Positions 1 to 11,275 are shown, numbered from the stretch's first letter. The stretch: 64,000 bases of DNA from Sceloporus undulatus (GCF_019175285.1 NC_056523.1:122570720-122634719), one strand, 5' to 3'. Numbers and translations are program-made. The notes: a model not told the origin generated them from the letters alone.

Positions 1-7
1 GCTCGCA

Positions 8-98
8 GCCCCAAACAAACACCAGGGCCCACTTGCTCTTGCTCTCCTCTAGGCTTCAAGAGGAGCAGAAGTGGTGCCCTGACGTTTGTTTGGGGCTA
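8..98. repeat. Inverted repeat (hairpin), about 91 bp
   Basis: The segment at 8-29 (AGCCCCAAACAAAC...) is the near-perfect reverse complement of 77-98 (...GTTTGTTTGGGGCT), and the stretch between is itself partly self-complementary. It looks like the edge or middle of a foldback DNA element cut by the window start. No gene is seen from 100 to 350. Confidence 0.55.
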
Positions 99-357
99 TG
101 CGCGTGCACACGCGCACTCCAACAAGCGCCTTTTTCTCTCCTCCCGGCCCTGGCAAAGCCAGGAGGAGCACAAGTGCCGCCCCTAAACTTTTGCGGGGCC
201 GGAGAGGGAGGAAAGGACAAGAGGCTGCATGAGGCTGCATCCACACTAAAGGTTTGGCAACGATTTAACTCTTTTGTGGCTCATGGAATTCTGGGAGTTA
301 GAGTATGTTCTGGGGTCCAGATATCAAGGCTTGGCTCTTTTCTGGCCTCCTTTTATA

Positions 358-665
358 GGACACATCCTACATTTCAGACTTCTGCCCAGAAGGAATTTCA
401 AAAGTCCTCATTTTTTGTAAGATGACCAGATGTCCTCCTTTTCTAGGACGTGTCCTATGTTTCAACCTTCTGGCCTGAATGAATGTAAAAATGTCTTCCA
501 TTTTTGGTAGGATGACACACGTCCTCCTTTATCCAGGATACGGCACACATTTCAGCCCAGGAGCAATGTCAAAACATCCTCCATTTTATCAGGGTGACCA
601 GACATCATCCTTTATCCAGGACACGTCCTACATTTCTGCCCAGGAGGAATTTCAAAACATCCTGG
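358..665. repeat. Degenerate tandem repeat, period about 83-90 bp, about 3.5 units
   Basis: Units begin near 358, 446, 536 and 619. Each carries GGACACGTCCTACATTTC-like text, then a CCCAGGAGGAATTTCAAAA-like block and a GATGACCAGATGTCCTCC-like block. Isolated related text recurs at 1380-1560 and 56320-56390, so the unit is a dispersed repeat that was locally amplified. Short ORFs here are by-products. Confidence 0.6.
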
Positions 666-1020
666 TTTGTTCAGAGAGTGTGCCTTTAGCAGCCTTTCCT
701 TGAGGCTGAGAGTGTGTGACTTCCTTGCCTAGTGGGGCTTCTTGGTTTGTTCAGAGAGTTTGCTTTTGCCAGTCTTTCCTTGAGACTGAGAGTGTGTGAC
801 TTACTTGCCTAGTGGGTCTTCTTGGTTTGTTCAGAGAGTCTGCCTTTGGTGACTTGAGTGTGTGCGAGTGTGCGCCTTCAAGAGGTTTTCTTGGGAGGTT
901 TGTTCAGAGAGGGTTTGACTTTGCCATCCTCTGAGGCTGAGAGAATGTGACTTGCCCAATGGTTTTCAGGGATTTGCCTTCACCTTCCCTTAAGGCTGAG
1001 AGAGTGTGACAAGCGCTGTG
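664..1020 (-). repeat. tRNA-type SINE fragments amplified as an 80-bp tandem repeat
   Basis: GGTTTGTTCAGAGAG recurs at 664, 744 and 824, an exact 80-bp spacing, followed by a related piece to about 1020. The unit is the inner body of the SINE seen elsewhere in minus orientation (for example 17545-17780): the stretch with TTTGCC, CCTCTGAGGCTGAGAG and TGTGACTTGCC. Confidence 0.55.
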
Positions 1021-1144
1021 ATGTCCCTTGTGCGCTGCACCACTTGGACATGATGCATGAGCCACGTCATTGACACGTACCCCATGTAAGATATTTAGCC
1101 TTCTCTGTTGGAGAGAATCAGATTTTCATTGAATCCTGGTCTCC

Positions 1145-1370
1145 AGAGTCATAGAATCGTAGAGTTGGAAGAGACTGCAAGGGCCACCCAGTCCAACCCC
1201 TTTATTCTGCCATGCAGGAACTCTCTATCAAAACATCCCCATTGACAGATGGCCATCCAGCCTCTGCTTAAAGACCTCCTAAGAAGGAGATTCCAAGGAA
1301 GGAGTGTGTTCCACTGTTGAACAGCCCTTACTCTCAGGAAATTCCTCCTAGTCTATCACACAAAGCTATA
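1145..1370 (-). repeat. CR1 LINE 3' end fragment
   Basis: In reverse complement this is the 3' end of CR1: the C-terminal coding tail, then the GGTTGGACTGG and CTCTTCCAACTCTA text that also ends the longer copies at 5616 and 34372. It is a 5'-truncated copy in opposite orientation. Confidence 0.7.
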
Positions 1371-1374
1371 TCCC

Positions 1375-1640
1375 AACCTCCTATCCAGGAAGAATGTCAA
1401 AATGTTCTCCATTTTGAGCATGACTGAGAAACATGAATTTATATTGTTTTTTATTAATGTTTTTGGCTTTTAGTTGGGTGTGTTCTCCATTTTTGAACAT
1501 CCTACAATTTGTCCTACATTTTGTCGTGCATCATGTCCTACATTTTTCCTACATTTTGTGCCTGGGGGGGGTCTTAGCCCCTCAAAATGGTGGGACTTAG
1601 TTTGGGCCCCCCCCCTTCCCAAAATCCTGGCTACGTCCCT
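1375..1640. repeat. Dispersed repeat pieces ending in a GGCTACGTCCCTG terminus
   Basis: Repeated CCTACATTTTGT text related to the 358-665 tandem repeat is followed at about 1555-1640 by a G-run/C-run block ending GGCTACGTCCCTGC. That terminus recurs at about 15250-15345 and 18728-18862, and in reverse at 12808 and 16893. It marks a short non-autonomous DNA element. Confidence 0.4.
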
Positions 1641-1659
1641 GCATAAGTCAAAACAATGT

Positions 1660-2770
1660 TGGGCTTTTAAACGTTGAGCAAATTAGTCTCGCTGCCATTC
1701 TGCTATGGACGGTTTTTTGGGCTGGGATGGACTGTGACACTTCCCTTTGGCCCGACTGTGTCTAGACAGTAAAGGAGCCAGGTAAACGTATTTATTTCTC
1801 ATCCTGTCTGAATTCCAGTGCCATTTTCAATGGAGGGGAACAGCAGCTGTGTAAAGGTGCAACAAAGCAAATACAGTAGCTCTGCTTCATTTTTGTGGGG
1901 CAGAAGTTGACATCCTGATTTCAGATGGAAACATGGGATCCTTCCTGTTGGTTTGCAAATGGGAGTTGTAATGGATTTGGGCTTTGTGAACAAGTGCTAG
2001 GTAGGAACACATGCTCAGATGATGTTGCTATGTGACAGGGCAAGATTAAGCCCCTGACACATGGCTTCCCTGTGACAGAAAGACCAGCATTTGAACACGT
2101 CTCTCTTGTTTTCCTCCCAAAAGCTTAAAAGAACAGGAGAATACAGTTGCCTGATCCTTCTGAGTAATAAGCTTATCTAAGCAGTTGTGTTTGCAGCTGG
2201 CAAGGGAATCATGTTCGTACCAAGAAATTCAGCTCATGCCAAATGTAAGCCTGCTTGTGAGGAATGTTGTGCTATTCTGCTTAACAAGAGCCCAGTGGTT
2301 AAACTACACTGGAGGGAGCAGTCCTAAAATCCTTCTCCCTGCAGCCCTGTGGAGGGAGACTTTGCTTTTCCTATCCTCAGAAGACCGAAACATGGGCCAT
2401 CCATAGACTGCTTCCTTTTTTGCACTGGGCACTTCAAACGTTGCATTGGAATTGGCAGCAATGCTTAATAATGTCAGCACCAGCTTAGAATATTGTGCAG
2501 TGAAATTGAGAGAGTTCAGGAGATCATAATGTGGAATGGAAAATTCCATTTAAGACTATCAGCCAAATTAGCATATGCACACACACACACACATCTATAT
2601 TCTGAAATTGTAATTTTGACAGCCCAAACCCTGTCAGCCATTCAGCCTTTTCCACGTATGCCAGCTCAACTCCTCAAAAGCAGCATTTGTAGCACAATTG
2701 TTCCACATGCACCAAGTTTTTTGCTCTATGCCTATGATACTTTCTATATTGTGGCAAGTGAAGCATGACT
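1660..2770. other. No gene or clear repeat seen
   Basis: No splice-bounded coding segment or repeat terminus is recognised. A short CA microsatellite lies near 2577-2594. The ORFs of 64-91 codons here match nothing I know. Confidence 0.4.
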
Positions 2771-3000
2771 TTAGAGTGTATCTAAATTGTAGAAATAATG
2801 CAGTTTGACACCACTTTAACTGCCATGGCTCTATCCTACAGCATCCCGGGATTTGTAGTTTTGTAAGGTACCAGCATTCTTTGGCAGAGAAGGCTTAAAA
2901 GTGTGTAAAACTACAAATCCCATGATTCCATAGGATGGATCTACAGCATTTAAAGTGGTATCAAACTACATTATTTCTACAGTGTAAATGCACCCTTAGA
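2771..3000. mobile_element. Palindromic MITE (family FB1)
   Basis: The left arm reads GTAGAAATAATGCAGTTTGA, then a CACTTTAACTGCCATGGC block and GGGATTTGTAGTTTT. The right arm is its reverse complement (ACTACAAATCCC, AAAGTGGTATCAAACT, ATTATTTCTACAGTGTA). The whole folds into one long hairpin. More than a dozen relatives occur in this window. Confidence 0.7.
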
Positions 3001-5616
3001 CAGGAGGAATCTATAGTAACAACTGTTCAGCTTTTAACAAAATTAAAGGGGAGGGAAACAACAAGGATGTTACGGTGGGAGTGTACTACAGACCCCCAAG
3101 TCAGACTGAAGAATTGGATGATATCTTTCTAGAACAGATGACCACACAGTCAGAAAAGAGAGATGTAGTAGTGATGGGCGACTTCAACTACCCTGATATT
3201 TGCTGGAAGTCAAACTCAGCCAAATCCACAAGGTCTAGCAAATTCCTCACTTGCCTAGAAGACAATTTCATGGTCCAAAAGGTGGAAGAGGCAACAAGGG
3301 GGTCAGCTATTTTAGATCTGATCCTAACCAACAAGGATGACTTGGTTAATGGGGTGCAAGTGGTGGGATCATTAGGTGGAAGTGACCATGTTCTCCTGGA
3401 GTTTGTAATACAGTGGAAAGGAGAAGCCAGGCATAGTCAAACCTGCATTCTAGACTTTAGGAGAGCTGATTTCAGTAAACTTAGAGAAGTATTGAGGGTG
3501 ATCCCGTGGTCAGAAATACTAAAAGATAAAGGAATTCAGGCCGGATGGGAGTTTCTCAAAAGACAGATACTGAAGGCACAATTTAAAACAGTTCCAGTGA
3601 GAAAGAAAAATGGGAGGTGTCTCAAGAAAACAGGATGGATGACTAAGGAACTTTCAGCCGAGGTAAGTTTGAAACGGAACATGTATAAGAAATGGGAAAA
3701 GGGAGAAATCACAAAAAAGGAATTCAAAGAAATAACAGGCATGTGTAGGGGTAAAGTCAGAAAAGCTAAAGCGCAGAATGAACTCAGGCTTGCTAGAGAG
3801 GTTAAGAACAATAAAAAGGGCTTTTTTGGATATGTCCGCAGCAAAAGGAAGAAGAAGGAAACGGTAGGGCCACTGCGTGGAGAAGATGGCAAAATGCTAA
3901 CAGAAGACAGAGAAAAGGCAGAATTACTCAACACCTTCTTTGCCTCAGTCTTCTCAGAAAAGGCAAAGGGTGCTCAACCTGAGGATAATGGAGCAGAGGA
4001 CAGGATAGGGGCATTTCAGTACAGAATAAGTAAAGAGATAGTAGAGGAATACCTTATTAATCTAAATGAATTTAAGTCTCCGGGACCAGATTAACTCCAT
4101 CCAAGGGTATTAAAAGAACTGGCAAATGTAATATCAGAGCCATTGGCAATAATCTTTGAAAACTCCTGGAAAACAGGAGAGATCCCAGCAGACTGGCGGA
4201 GGGCAAACGTTGTCCCCATCTTCAAAAAGGGGAAAAAAGAGGATCCCAACAATTATCGTCCAGTTAGTCTGACATCAGTACTAGGAAAGATTCTGGAGCA
4301 GATCATTAAACAGAGAGTCTGTGAACATCTAGAAGGCAATGCCATAATCACAAAAAGTCAACATGGGTTTCAGAGAAACAAGTCATGCCAGACAAACCTG
4401 ATCTCTTTCTTTGATAAAATTACCAGCTTGGTAGATGAAGGGAATGCTGTGGATATAGTATATCTTGATTTCAGTAAGGCCTTTGACAAAGTTCCCCATG
4501 ACATTCTTGCAAACAAGCTTGTAAAATGTGGGCTAGACAAAGGAACTGTTAAATGGATCTGTAATTGGTTGACCGGCCGAACCCAAAGGGTGCTCAACAA
4601 TGGCTCCTTTTCATCCTGGAGAAAAGTGACCAGTGGGGTCCCACAGGGCTCTGTCCTGGGCCCAGTGCTATTCAACATCTTTATCAATGACCTGGATGAC
4701 AGAATTGGAAGCATACTTATCAAATTTGCAGATGATACCAAATTAGGGGGAATAGCTAATACCCCAGAGGACAGGATCAAGATTCAAAATGACCTGAATA
4801 GACTAGAAAGCTGGGCCAAAGCTAACAAAATGAAATTCAACACGGAGAAATGTAAGGTATTACACTTAGGGCGGAAAAATAAAATGCACAGATATAGGAT
4901 GGGTGACACCTGGCTGAATGAAACTACGCGTGAAAGGGATCTAGGAGTCCAAGTAGACCACAAGTTGAACATGAGTCAACAGTGTGATGCGGCAGCTAAA
5001 AAGGCCAATGCTATTTTAGGCTGCATCAATAAAAGTATAGTGTCTAGATCAAGAGAAGTAATAGTGCCACTGTATTCTGCTTTGGTCAGGCCCCACCTAG
5101 AATATTGTGTCCAGTTCTGGGCGCCACAATTCAGAAAGGACATTGAGAAACTGGAGCGTGTCCAAAGGAGGGCGACAAAAATGGTGATGGGTCTGGAAAC
5201 TATGCCCTATGAGGAACGACTTAGGGAGCTGGGGATGTTTAGCCTGGAGAAAAGAAGGTTAAGAGGTGATATGATCGCCCTGTTTAAATATTTGAAGGGA
5301 TGTCATATTGAAGAGGGAGCAAGCTTGTTTTCTGCTGCTCCAGAGAACAGGACCCGGAACAATGGATGCAAGCTGCAGGAAAAGAGATTCCACCTGAACA
5401 TTAGGAGGAACTTCCTGACAGTTAGGGCTGTTCGACAATGGAATGCACTCCCTCAGAGGGTGATAGAGTCTCCTTCCTTGGAGGTCTTTAAACAGAGGCT
5501 GGATGGTCATCTGTCAGGGATGCTTTGATTTGGATTTCCTGCATGGCAGGGGGTTGGACTGGATGGCCCTAGTGGTCTCTTCCAACTCTATGATTCTATG
5601 ATTCTATGATTCTATG
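3001..5616 (+). mobile_element. CR1 LINE, 5'-truncated, nearly intact ORF2
   Basis: The protein in this frame starts inside the endonuclease domain (GVYYRPP, then VVMGDFNYPDICWKSN and the GGSDHVLLEF block). It runs into a CR1 reverse transcriptase with [51 protein letters not shown] and the catalytic FADD near 4723-4734. Frame 3075-5528 holds one in-frame stop (TAA at 4092-4094), otherwise about 818 open codons, so the copy is fairly young. The 3' end is the CR1-typical run of ATTCTATG repeats at about 5586-5616. The N-terminal endonuclease and any ORF1 are missing, as expected of target-primed truncation. It abuts the MITE at 2771-3000. Confidence 0.92.
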
Positions 5617-5839
5617 TTGAGTTTTACTTTATATGTGGTAGAATCTGAAGAAATACTACCTGTAATACATAAAAATATTGTCTGGATTTAAAAGGTGAGA
5701 ATAAAAATGGTCTTGCTATATGCACAGGCAGTTTGATAGCAAAATATACTTTAATATGTCCACATTTCATATCATATGTGCTATAACTAAGTAGTAATGT
5801 GTTATGGCACAGTGAACTTAAACTAGTATTTCTTTTACA

Positions 5840-6000
5840 AGCTAAGTGGGATCAGTCCTGGTTATGACAGGATGGAGACCACCAGGGACCTCCCAATAGG
5901 GTTTCTTGAAACATCCTGCCTGAAACCCTGCAAAGTCACTCCTGCTGGTCACAGTTGACAGTACTGGGCTAAATGGGACAATGCCTGACTCAGTAGAAGC
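5840..6000 (+). repeat. 5S-rRNA-derived SINE fragment
   Basis: AAGCTAAGTGGGATCAGTCC followed by GGATGGAGACCACC resembles the internal promoter region of vertebrate 5S rRNA (AAGCTAAGCAGGGTC...GGATGGGAGACC). The tail CAGTACTGGGCTAAATGG is shared with 46940-47045. Known squamate 5S-derived SINEs fit this; the exact family is not assigned. Confidence 0.55.
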
Positions 6001-6002
6001 AG

Positions 6003-6546
6003 TAGAGTCACTAGGGTCGGTGTCACCTGGTGCGGTAACTCATGGTGTCATTGACCTCCTCCCATTTCACACCACACAGAATCCTTAGCAATGTTTCCTG
6101 GGCTAATGGTACTCATAAATCATAATTCCCATATACCATGGAATGGAATGCCAACAGTTGTGCTATCAACAACTAGCAAAATTATACCTTCAGATTACAA
6201 TATCATAGCACAACCAAAATGTATTTACTGTACATATACATAGTGAAGATTTAGTTAAAATGTGATGTTTTAAAAGAACATTTAGAAATAATAAAAAGAC
6301 TTAAAATTTCAAATTTCAATTTTTTTAAAAAATTAAAAATTGTAAATTGTAAATTCTAATTTAAAAAAAATCTGGAGCCTCTTCTTCCTCCTCCCACTGA
6401 GCTTCACTCCACTCCCACCATATTTTACGGCACTTTAAGTGAAGCACATGAATTCTGCCAAAATGTAGGTGTTTGAAGAGCAGTGGTGTCAACCCCCTTA
6501 GGGTCTCACCTGGTGTGATCCGCAGTCCCCGCCCCCGCCCCCCGAG
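6003..6546. repeat. Two TGTCACCTGGTG-type repeat ends with AT-rich spacer
   Basis: GGTGTCACCTGGTGCGG near 6020 and a related GTCTCACCTGGTGTGATCCG near 6505 resemble ends of short DNA elements; a third related piece sits near 22510. The middle is AT-rich with no coding potential. This is downstream flank of FABP6. Confidence 0.3.
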
Positions 6547-6604
6547 TATAAGGCAGATCCCTATGTTATAGTTCCTTCTCTCTATATTTAACCCATAGCA
6601 TTAC

Positions 6605-6735
6605 CTTCAGGTACGATCAGACCTCCTTAGCCACAGATTCAAACATCCACGGGTTGAAAATATTCCTAAAAAGAGCTCCAGCAAAGTGCAATAGGAGTAA
6701 TTTAAATTGAGAAAGGCTATGCAGGAGATAAACCT
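6605..6735. repeat. Old Tigger/MER2-like fragment
   Basis: The text GATTCAAACATCCACGGGTT followed by GAAAATATTCCTAAAAA resembles the MER2-type ends of pogo/Tigger elements. It is short and diverged, so the assignment is from memory of the consensus only. Confidence 0.4.
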
Positions 6736-6804
6736 TTTACTCCATTTGATTGTGCGGGAAGTACAAAACTAGACAAAGTTTTTTAATGTGTTACTTTATG
6801 TCAT

Positions 6805-6816
6805 TTTATTTTTATT
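6805..6816 (-). terminator. FABP6: FABP6 polyadenylation signals (two adjacent AATAAA)
   Basis: On the minus strand two AATAAA hexamers lie back to back (6816-6811 and 6810-6805), 54-65 nt after the FABP6 stop codon. That is the expected place for a short FABP6 3' UTR. Confidence 0.7.
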
Positions 6817-6869
6817 TCTCATGTTCCTGTAAGTCTAAGGAATGGGCTTATCCCTTCACCAGTATCTTC

Positions 6870-6923
6870 TTATGCCAGCTTCTTGCTGATTCTCTTGAAA
6901 GTTACATCACCAACTGTAGAAAT
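6870..6923 (-). CDS. FABP6: FABP6 exon 4 (coding part)
   Basis: After the acceptor TTTGTTGCAG the exon reads [17 protein letters not shown] then TAA (residues 112-128). This matches the last beta strands of FABP6 (human VSTIGGVTYERVSKRLA). 54 nt. Confidence 0.95.
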   Translation of the reverse strand: MSTVGDVTFKRISKKLA

Positions 6924-9900
6924 CTGCAACAAAGAGCACAGCAAACATTACTGTTGAAACTGGAAATTAAACATATACCGATTCATATCTGAATTCTCCC
7001 CTCTCCTCTACATCTGACTCAGAGGCAACAAAAGTGCTGTATATGCCTCTAAACTGGAGGTGGGAATCCTGCAGCCCACCACTACCACCTCTAGGCCTTT
7101 TTCCTCTCCAGCCACCAAACCCTTCCCGGCCCTCCTTGAAGGGAAAGGGGGGGCAAAATTTTCTGTTTCTGCTCCAGTTTTCCTTAAAGCAAGAGATGGG
7201 CAAGTGTGAGAAGTTAAGGGGCCACACTGATCTACCAGAAAAACATGGAGGGCTACACCTACAAGTCAAATAAATAAATACCCCAGAGGGTATGGGGGCA
7301 TTTCCTGCACATTTCTATCTTTCTCTAGACCATTTTAGGCCCAGTGAAGACCTTTTTTATACCAGCAAGTTACCTGAAAGTGAAATTCAGGTCACTTTCT
7401 GTTTAAAAACAGACCAGCCTCTCATGTGCCCAAAAGACCCAAGGGGCCCAAAGCATAGCAAGATTGCCTGCCATGCTCCCTAGAGGGCATTTGAAGACAT
7501 TGAGGGCAAAAAATAAACTGGGGGCCACAAAAATGGCCATGGAGCTGCATGAGGTCTGTGGGCTATGCTTTGCCCTCCCATGCGTTGGAGCAATGCACAC
7601 ATAAACCCCTCTTGTTTTGCAAACCTTTCAAAGTGTCTCCCACCACCATCAAAATGGAAGTGGATTTTCAGACACGTAGGGATTGAATGGTTGAAAGGTG
7701 CTCGTTAACTTCCAGAGCTTACCCATCCTCTTCTCCAAACAGAGGAGAGGTTATATGAACAGAATCCTTCCCATATAAGCCTATCTGAGATTTAAGATGT
7801 TCAGGGAAGGCACTTCTATCTACCACTTTCTAAGGCACATTTGGGGTGGGGAGAGGACCTTCTTCATGGCTGGTCCCAGCTGTTGTTTTTTTTTGGGGGG
7901 GGGTATTTTTGGCAGCAGGAGAAGGCCTTTTTTGTCCAACAAAACCTGGGGAGGTGATTGCTTTTTATTCTGCTATATTGCTTTTATTCTTTGTTTTAAA
8001 ATAATAGTTTACATGGTTTTAAATATAACAACAACAATAATAGCCCATTCCACTGAAGGGCAGAACATCAAACATATAAAATCAAAGACAGATAATAAAA
8101 TATAATACTATAAATATACATAAAATCCCCAACACCCCACCAGCTGCTACCCATCTCAACAACCTCAGGTACAACTCTGCACCTTAAAACAACAAATCGA
8201 AAAGGAAGGTCTTCATCCCCTTATAAAAATGGGCGAGATCCTCTTCCAGCTGGAGGTCCAAAGGAAAACTGTTCCCTTGGAGCCAGATACTGAAATGCTT
8301 GCAGCTTTGATAGGGCTATGCATGTGGGTGGAACAGGTAATAGTCTTTTGCCTGTAGACCTTAAATTTCTAGATGTTGTGTACCATACTGGTTGAGCTAC
8401 TATGTACTGGGAGAGTTTAGATCGCAGAGCCCTAAACTCTGTTGTTTGTTTATTAATGTTTTAACCTCAGCTTTTGTATGTTTTTATCTAATTTCTTTAT
8501 TTTGCACATCACCTTGAGTACCAGTCTGGGTAGATGGGTGGATAGGCCTAAAATAGAGATAATGAGGGATAGCAACATTCCTCTTCCAAGGAAGGTTTTC
8601 ACAAAATTACCTCCACAAGTTTGCCCCCAGTGATCTCTGCAGTATGATGATAATTAGGGAAGTCAGCAACCACTTTTCCACCTTCCATTTTAACTGTTGC
8701 CTACAATAGAATGACACATGTTGGTTAGTTGTTGTATTGGCTGAGGCAAAATAAGGATAACATTTACATAAAGTGCTGCTATCATGCCAGATCAGTATTC
8801 TTAGATTTAAAAAAACCTGGGTTAAAAATCTTCAGCTAGTCCAAATTCTAATCTTTTTAAGCAACATATAACACAGCAAGGAAAAAATTCAGCAGAGTGG
8901 AATTCTCAGTTGCCATGCTGGCTGTCAGTTCTGGAAGCTGTCATTCAGAATAAACCATGGGTTTGTTTGACAAGATTTGTTCAGCGATTTGCCATTGCCT
9001 GCTGCTGAGGCTGAGGGCATGTGACTTGTTCAAGGTCACCCAGTGGGTTTCTTGGCCAAGCAGGGATTAGGACCCTTGTCTCCAGCATCGTAGTCCAACT
9101 TCTAAATAAATTATTATTTACAAATTAAAAAATACAGGGGATAAAACAGGGGGTATGCAAGCCAGAAAATGTGCTGAGGCTTAAACCTGTTTAAGAGGAC
9201 CAAAGGAAAGGAAAGGAAAGGAAAACTGTTTGGCTTCTTAAAGTGAAGGTAGCTTAGGGAATCAACATGTCTTCTGGCTTGCCCTTGTCAACTGTCTTTC
9301 ATTATGTAATAGATGTAACCTCCTTTAACAAAATAATTGGCACCTCTTCTTCCCTTCCTTTCATATTGGGAAGAACCATGTGCAGATTAATTACAATGGG
9401 TTAATTCCAGATTTAGTTGTGCTTAGATCAGACCCATTGAATGTAATGAGACTTAAGTTAGACATTAATTTAAAAGAATCTAATTACTGTATATGTAAAA
9501 ATAGATCCAACATGGAGTCATATTATTACAGGTTGAGTCAGTCTCCCTTATACAGAATTACAAAATCTGAAATACTCCAAAATCCAAAGTTGTCTACATG
9601 GGTGGTTGGGATAGTGATACCTTTGCTTTCTCATGGTTCAGTATACACTACATAAAATTTGTTTCATGCACAAAATTATTAAAAACATTATGTACAAAAT
9701 TACCTTCAAGCTATGTGTACAAGATGTGTGTGAAACATTCATTAATTTCATGTTTAGATATGAGTCCCATCTCCAAGATACCTCTGTGTGTGTGTGTGTG
9801 TGTGCGTGCACAAATATTCCAAATTCAAAAAATCAAAATCAAAAATTCCAAAATAGCACTTCTACTCTCAAACATTTCAAATAAGAGAGATTCAAATTGT

Positions 9901-11275
9901 ATTGTATCTGCATAGTTTTCAGAAAACTCACCATGAACCCTCAGCCGATGGCCCATGGACCAACATCAGCCTATAGAACACCACTTTGAGTAGCATTGCT
10001 CTTCTCTACTAGTATAAATCTTGAGTAAGTAATAATAAGTATCAGTCTACAGACTATCAGGCTTGCTAATGAAACAGGAATGAAAATTAACCCGAGAAAT
10101 TATTATTCACTTAGTGAACAGCATATGCTATAACTGTAGGACGTAGGATTGGAAAAGTAAGCACAATCTTATAAAACATATACCACAGTTAGGATCCTTC
10201 AGACTCTTGTATGTTTTTTTAATGGGAAGACTCACTCATCCATCCATGTTATGCAATGCAAACTGCTTTTGAAAATGAGTTTCACAAATAGTTTGTGACA
10301 TAGCTTGGGAGAAAGCAGTGTTCAAAGCAGAGGATGATGATGTAGAAAATCTCATTGGGCATGCCTTTGGTAACACCTAAAATTATGATTTCAATCCTGG
10401 TTCAGCTCTTGCATATTTATGTATAGCCACCTATTTACCTTGAATTTTTTTCCAGCCAGTGTCTCCATTTCTGATTCCTTGCCAATGACAAATTTGTTAA
10501 CCATAGACTTCCCACCTGGGTAAATTTGGGACCAAGTGAATTCATCTCCATTCTGCATTATCTCAGTAACGATCTTGAAATTTCTTCCTTTTTCAATTAC
10601 ATCAGCAGGAAGACCTAGTTCAGTGGAAATACAATTTGCTTTTAATCTGTGGTTTTTCTGTTGGGTCACTTCTCAAATGTCCTTGAATGTTGTTGTGTTG
10701 TATAACTGCTTCTTTCCCCACAAGGATATAACAATGATATAGCTGGAGAGGGGAGGATGTTGCCTCCAATGCCAAATAAGAATTCTGACCCCAATTGAAA
10801 TAGTCTGTCAGTCCCCAAATGTCTAACATTGCAGTAACTAAAACCTTCCACTGAGCATTTAGAACAATGTTTCCCGAACATTGGTTCTCCAGATGTTTGG
10901 AACTTACCTATACGGATGTTAGCTGTCTCATGATTGTATCTTAACAAATGATCAGAGATAAAAGAGAAAATGACATTGAAAAAGTAGGCAAGCTTTTGAT
11001 TCACAAAGGAATTTTGCCAAACAGAATTCTACATCTGCCTAGATTAATTAATTCTTACACTATCTGCCAAAGATTGCTAGATCCTAATTTAAAATATTAC
11101 AAGCCACATTTTGAATTTCTCTTTCCTGAAACCACAGCAGTGCAATGACTCTCATTATCAATCCAAAGAATTGTCTAAGTGATGGAGAACAATCTCATCT
11201 ATACGTACCAATGCGCTTCATAAAGCTATCATAGTTTTCTTCGCTTTCCACTTCATATTTGCCAGAGAAGGCCAT
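6870..11275 (-). CDS. FABP6: FABP6, ileal bile-acid-binding protein (gastrotropin), complete four-exon gene
   Basis: Joining 11275-11209, 10614-10439, 8700-8611 and 6923-6870 on the minus strand gives 387 nt: 128 residues plus TAA, the length of human FABP6. Every junction is GT/AG and intron phases are 1, 0, 0, the usual FABP pattern. The FABP signature is residues 5-22 ([18 protein letters not shown]), followed by [14 protein letters not shown], the FTWSQ motif with Trp50, the NKFVIGKES stretch, PNYHHT and a C-terminus [12 protein letters not shown]6 is a cytosolic ten-stranded beta-barrel that carries bile acids in ileal enterocytes and is induced by bile acids through FXR (established knowledge). 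No frameshift or stop is seen, so it should be functional. Introns are 594, 1738 and 1687 bp and hold only repeats. The gene points away from PWWP2A at the right end. Confidence 0.96.
6930..8600. other. FABP6 intron 3, repeat-derived
   Basis: No exon is seen between the exon 4 acceptor and the exon 3 donor. Around 7680-8560 the text looks like LINE 3'-region remains, possibly L2 or CR1 (for example 8440-8530 with ATGTTTTTATCTAATTTC and CACCTTGAGTACCAG). An ORF at 7034-7273 is probably chance. Confidence 0.45.
8611..8700 (-). CDS. FABP6: FABP6 exon 3
   Basis: 90 nt coding [20 protein letters not shown] and then [10 protein letters not shown] (residues 82-111). It is preceded by the acceptor TATTGTAG and followed by the donor GTAATT. 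It aligns without gaps to human exon 3, which is also 90 nt by its protein. Confidence 0.95.
8985..9090 (-). repeat. tRNA-type SINE fragment in FABP6 intron 2
   Basis: TTTGTTCAG, GCTGAGGGCATGTGACTTG and TCACCCAGTGGGTTTC, ending at TCTCCAGCATCGTAGTCC, are the body and promoter-proximal part of the SINE in reverse orientation. Confidence 0.55.
9530..9915. mobile_element. Old Tigger-like DNA transposon remnant in FABP6 intron 2
   Basis: CAGTCTCCCTTATACAGAAT and AAATCTGAAATACTCCAAAA near the left, a middle with TTTCATGCACAAAATTATT, and a right part rich in AAATTCAAAAAATC match the layout of pogo/Tigger non-autonomous elements whose ends read 'CCCTTATCCAAAATGC'. A (TG)n tract at 9786-9806 interrupts it. 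A second copy lies at 13330-13870. Assignment by recall only. Confidence 0.5.
10439..10614 (-). CDS. FABP6: FABP6 exon 2
   Basis: 176 nt, acceptor ...GAACTAG and donor GTAAAT. It codes from the split Gly23 through [34 protein letters not shown] and VGKES-like text to KKFK (residues 23-81). This is the most conserved exon against human FABP6 ([24 protein letters not shown]). An ORF that reads through the acceptor into intron 1 is not the true start. Confidence 0.96.
11209..11275 (-). CDS. FABP6: FABP6 exon 1 (coding part)
   Basis: ATG at 11275-11273 opens [20 protein letters not shown], then RI and the first base of Gly23, and ends at the donor GTACGT. The 67-nt length and phase-1 boundary are as in human FABP6. 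It is too short to show as a long ORF; it was found by matching the missing N-terminus. Confidence 0.95.

Noticed and set aside
3536-3934. Antisense ORFs over CR1 (also 4370-4780 and 33081-33500)
   Set aside because: Shadows of the CR1 reverse transcriptase frame.
7560-7680. Minus-strand text [14 protein letters not shown] as a possible FABP6 exon 4
   Set aside because: It loosely resembles the FABP6 C-terminus but lacks an acceptor and a stop in place; the true exon 4 is at 6923-6870 with a correct acceptor and TAA.
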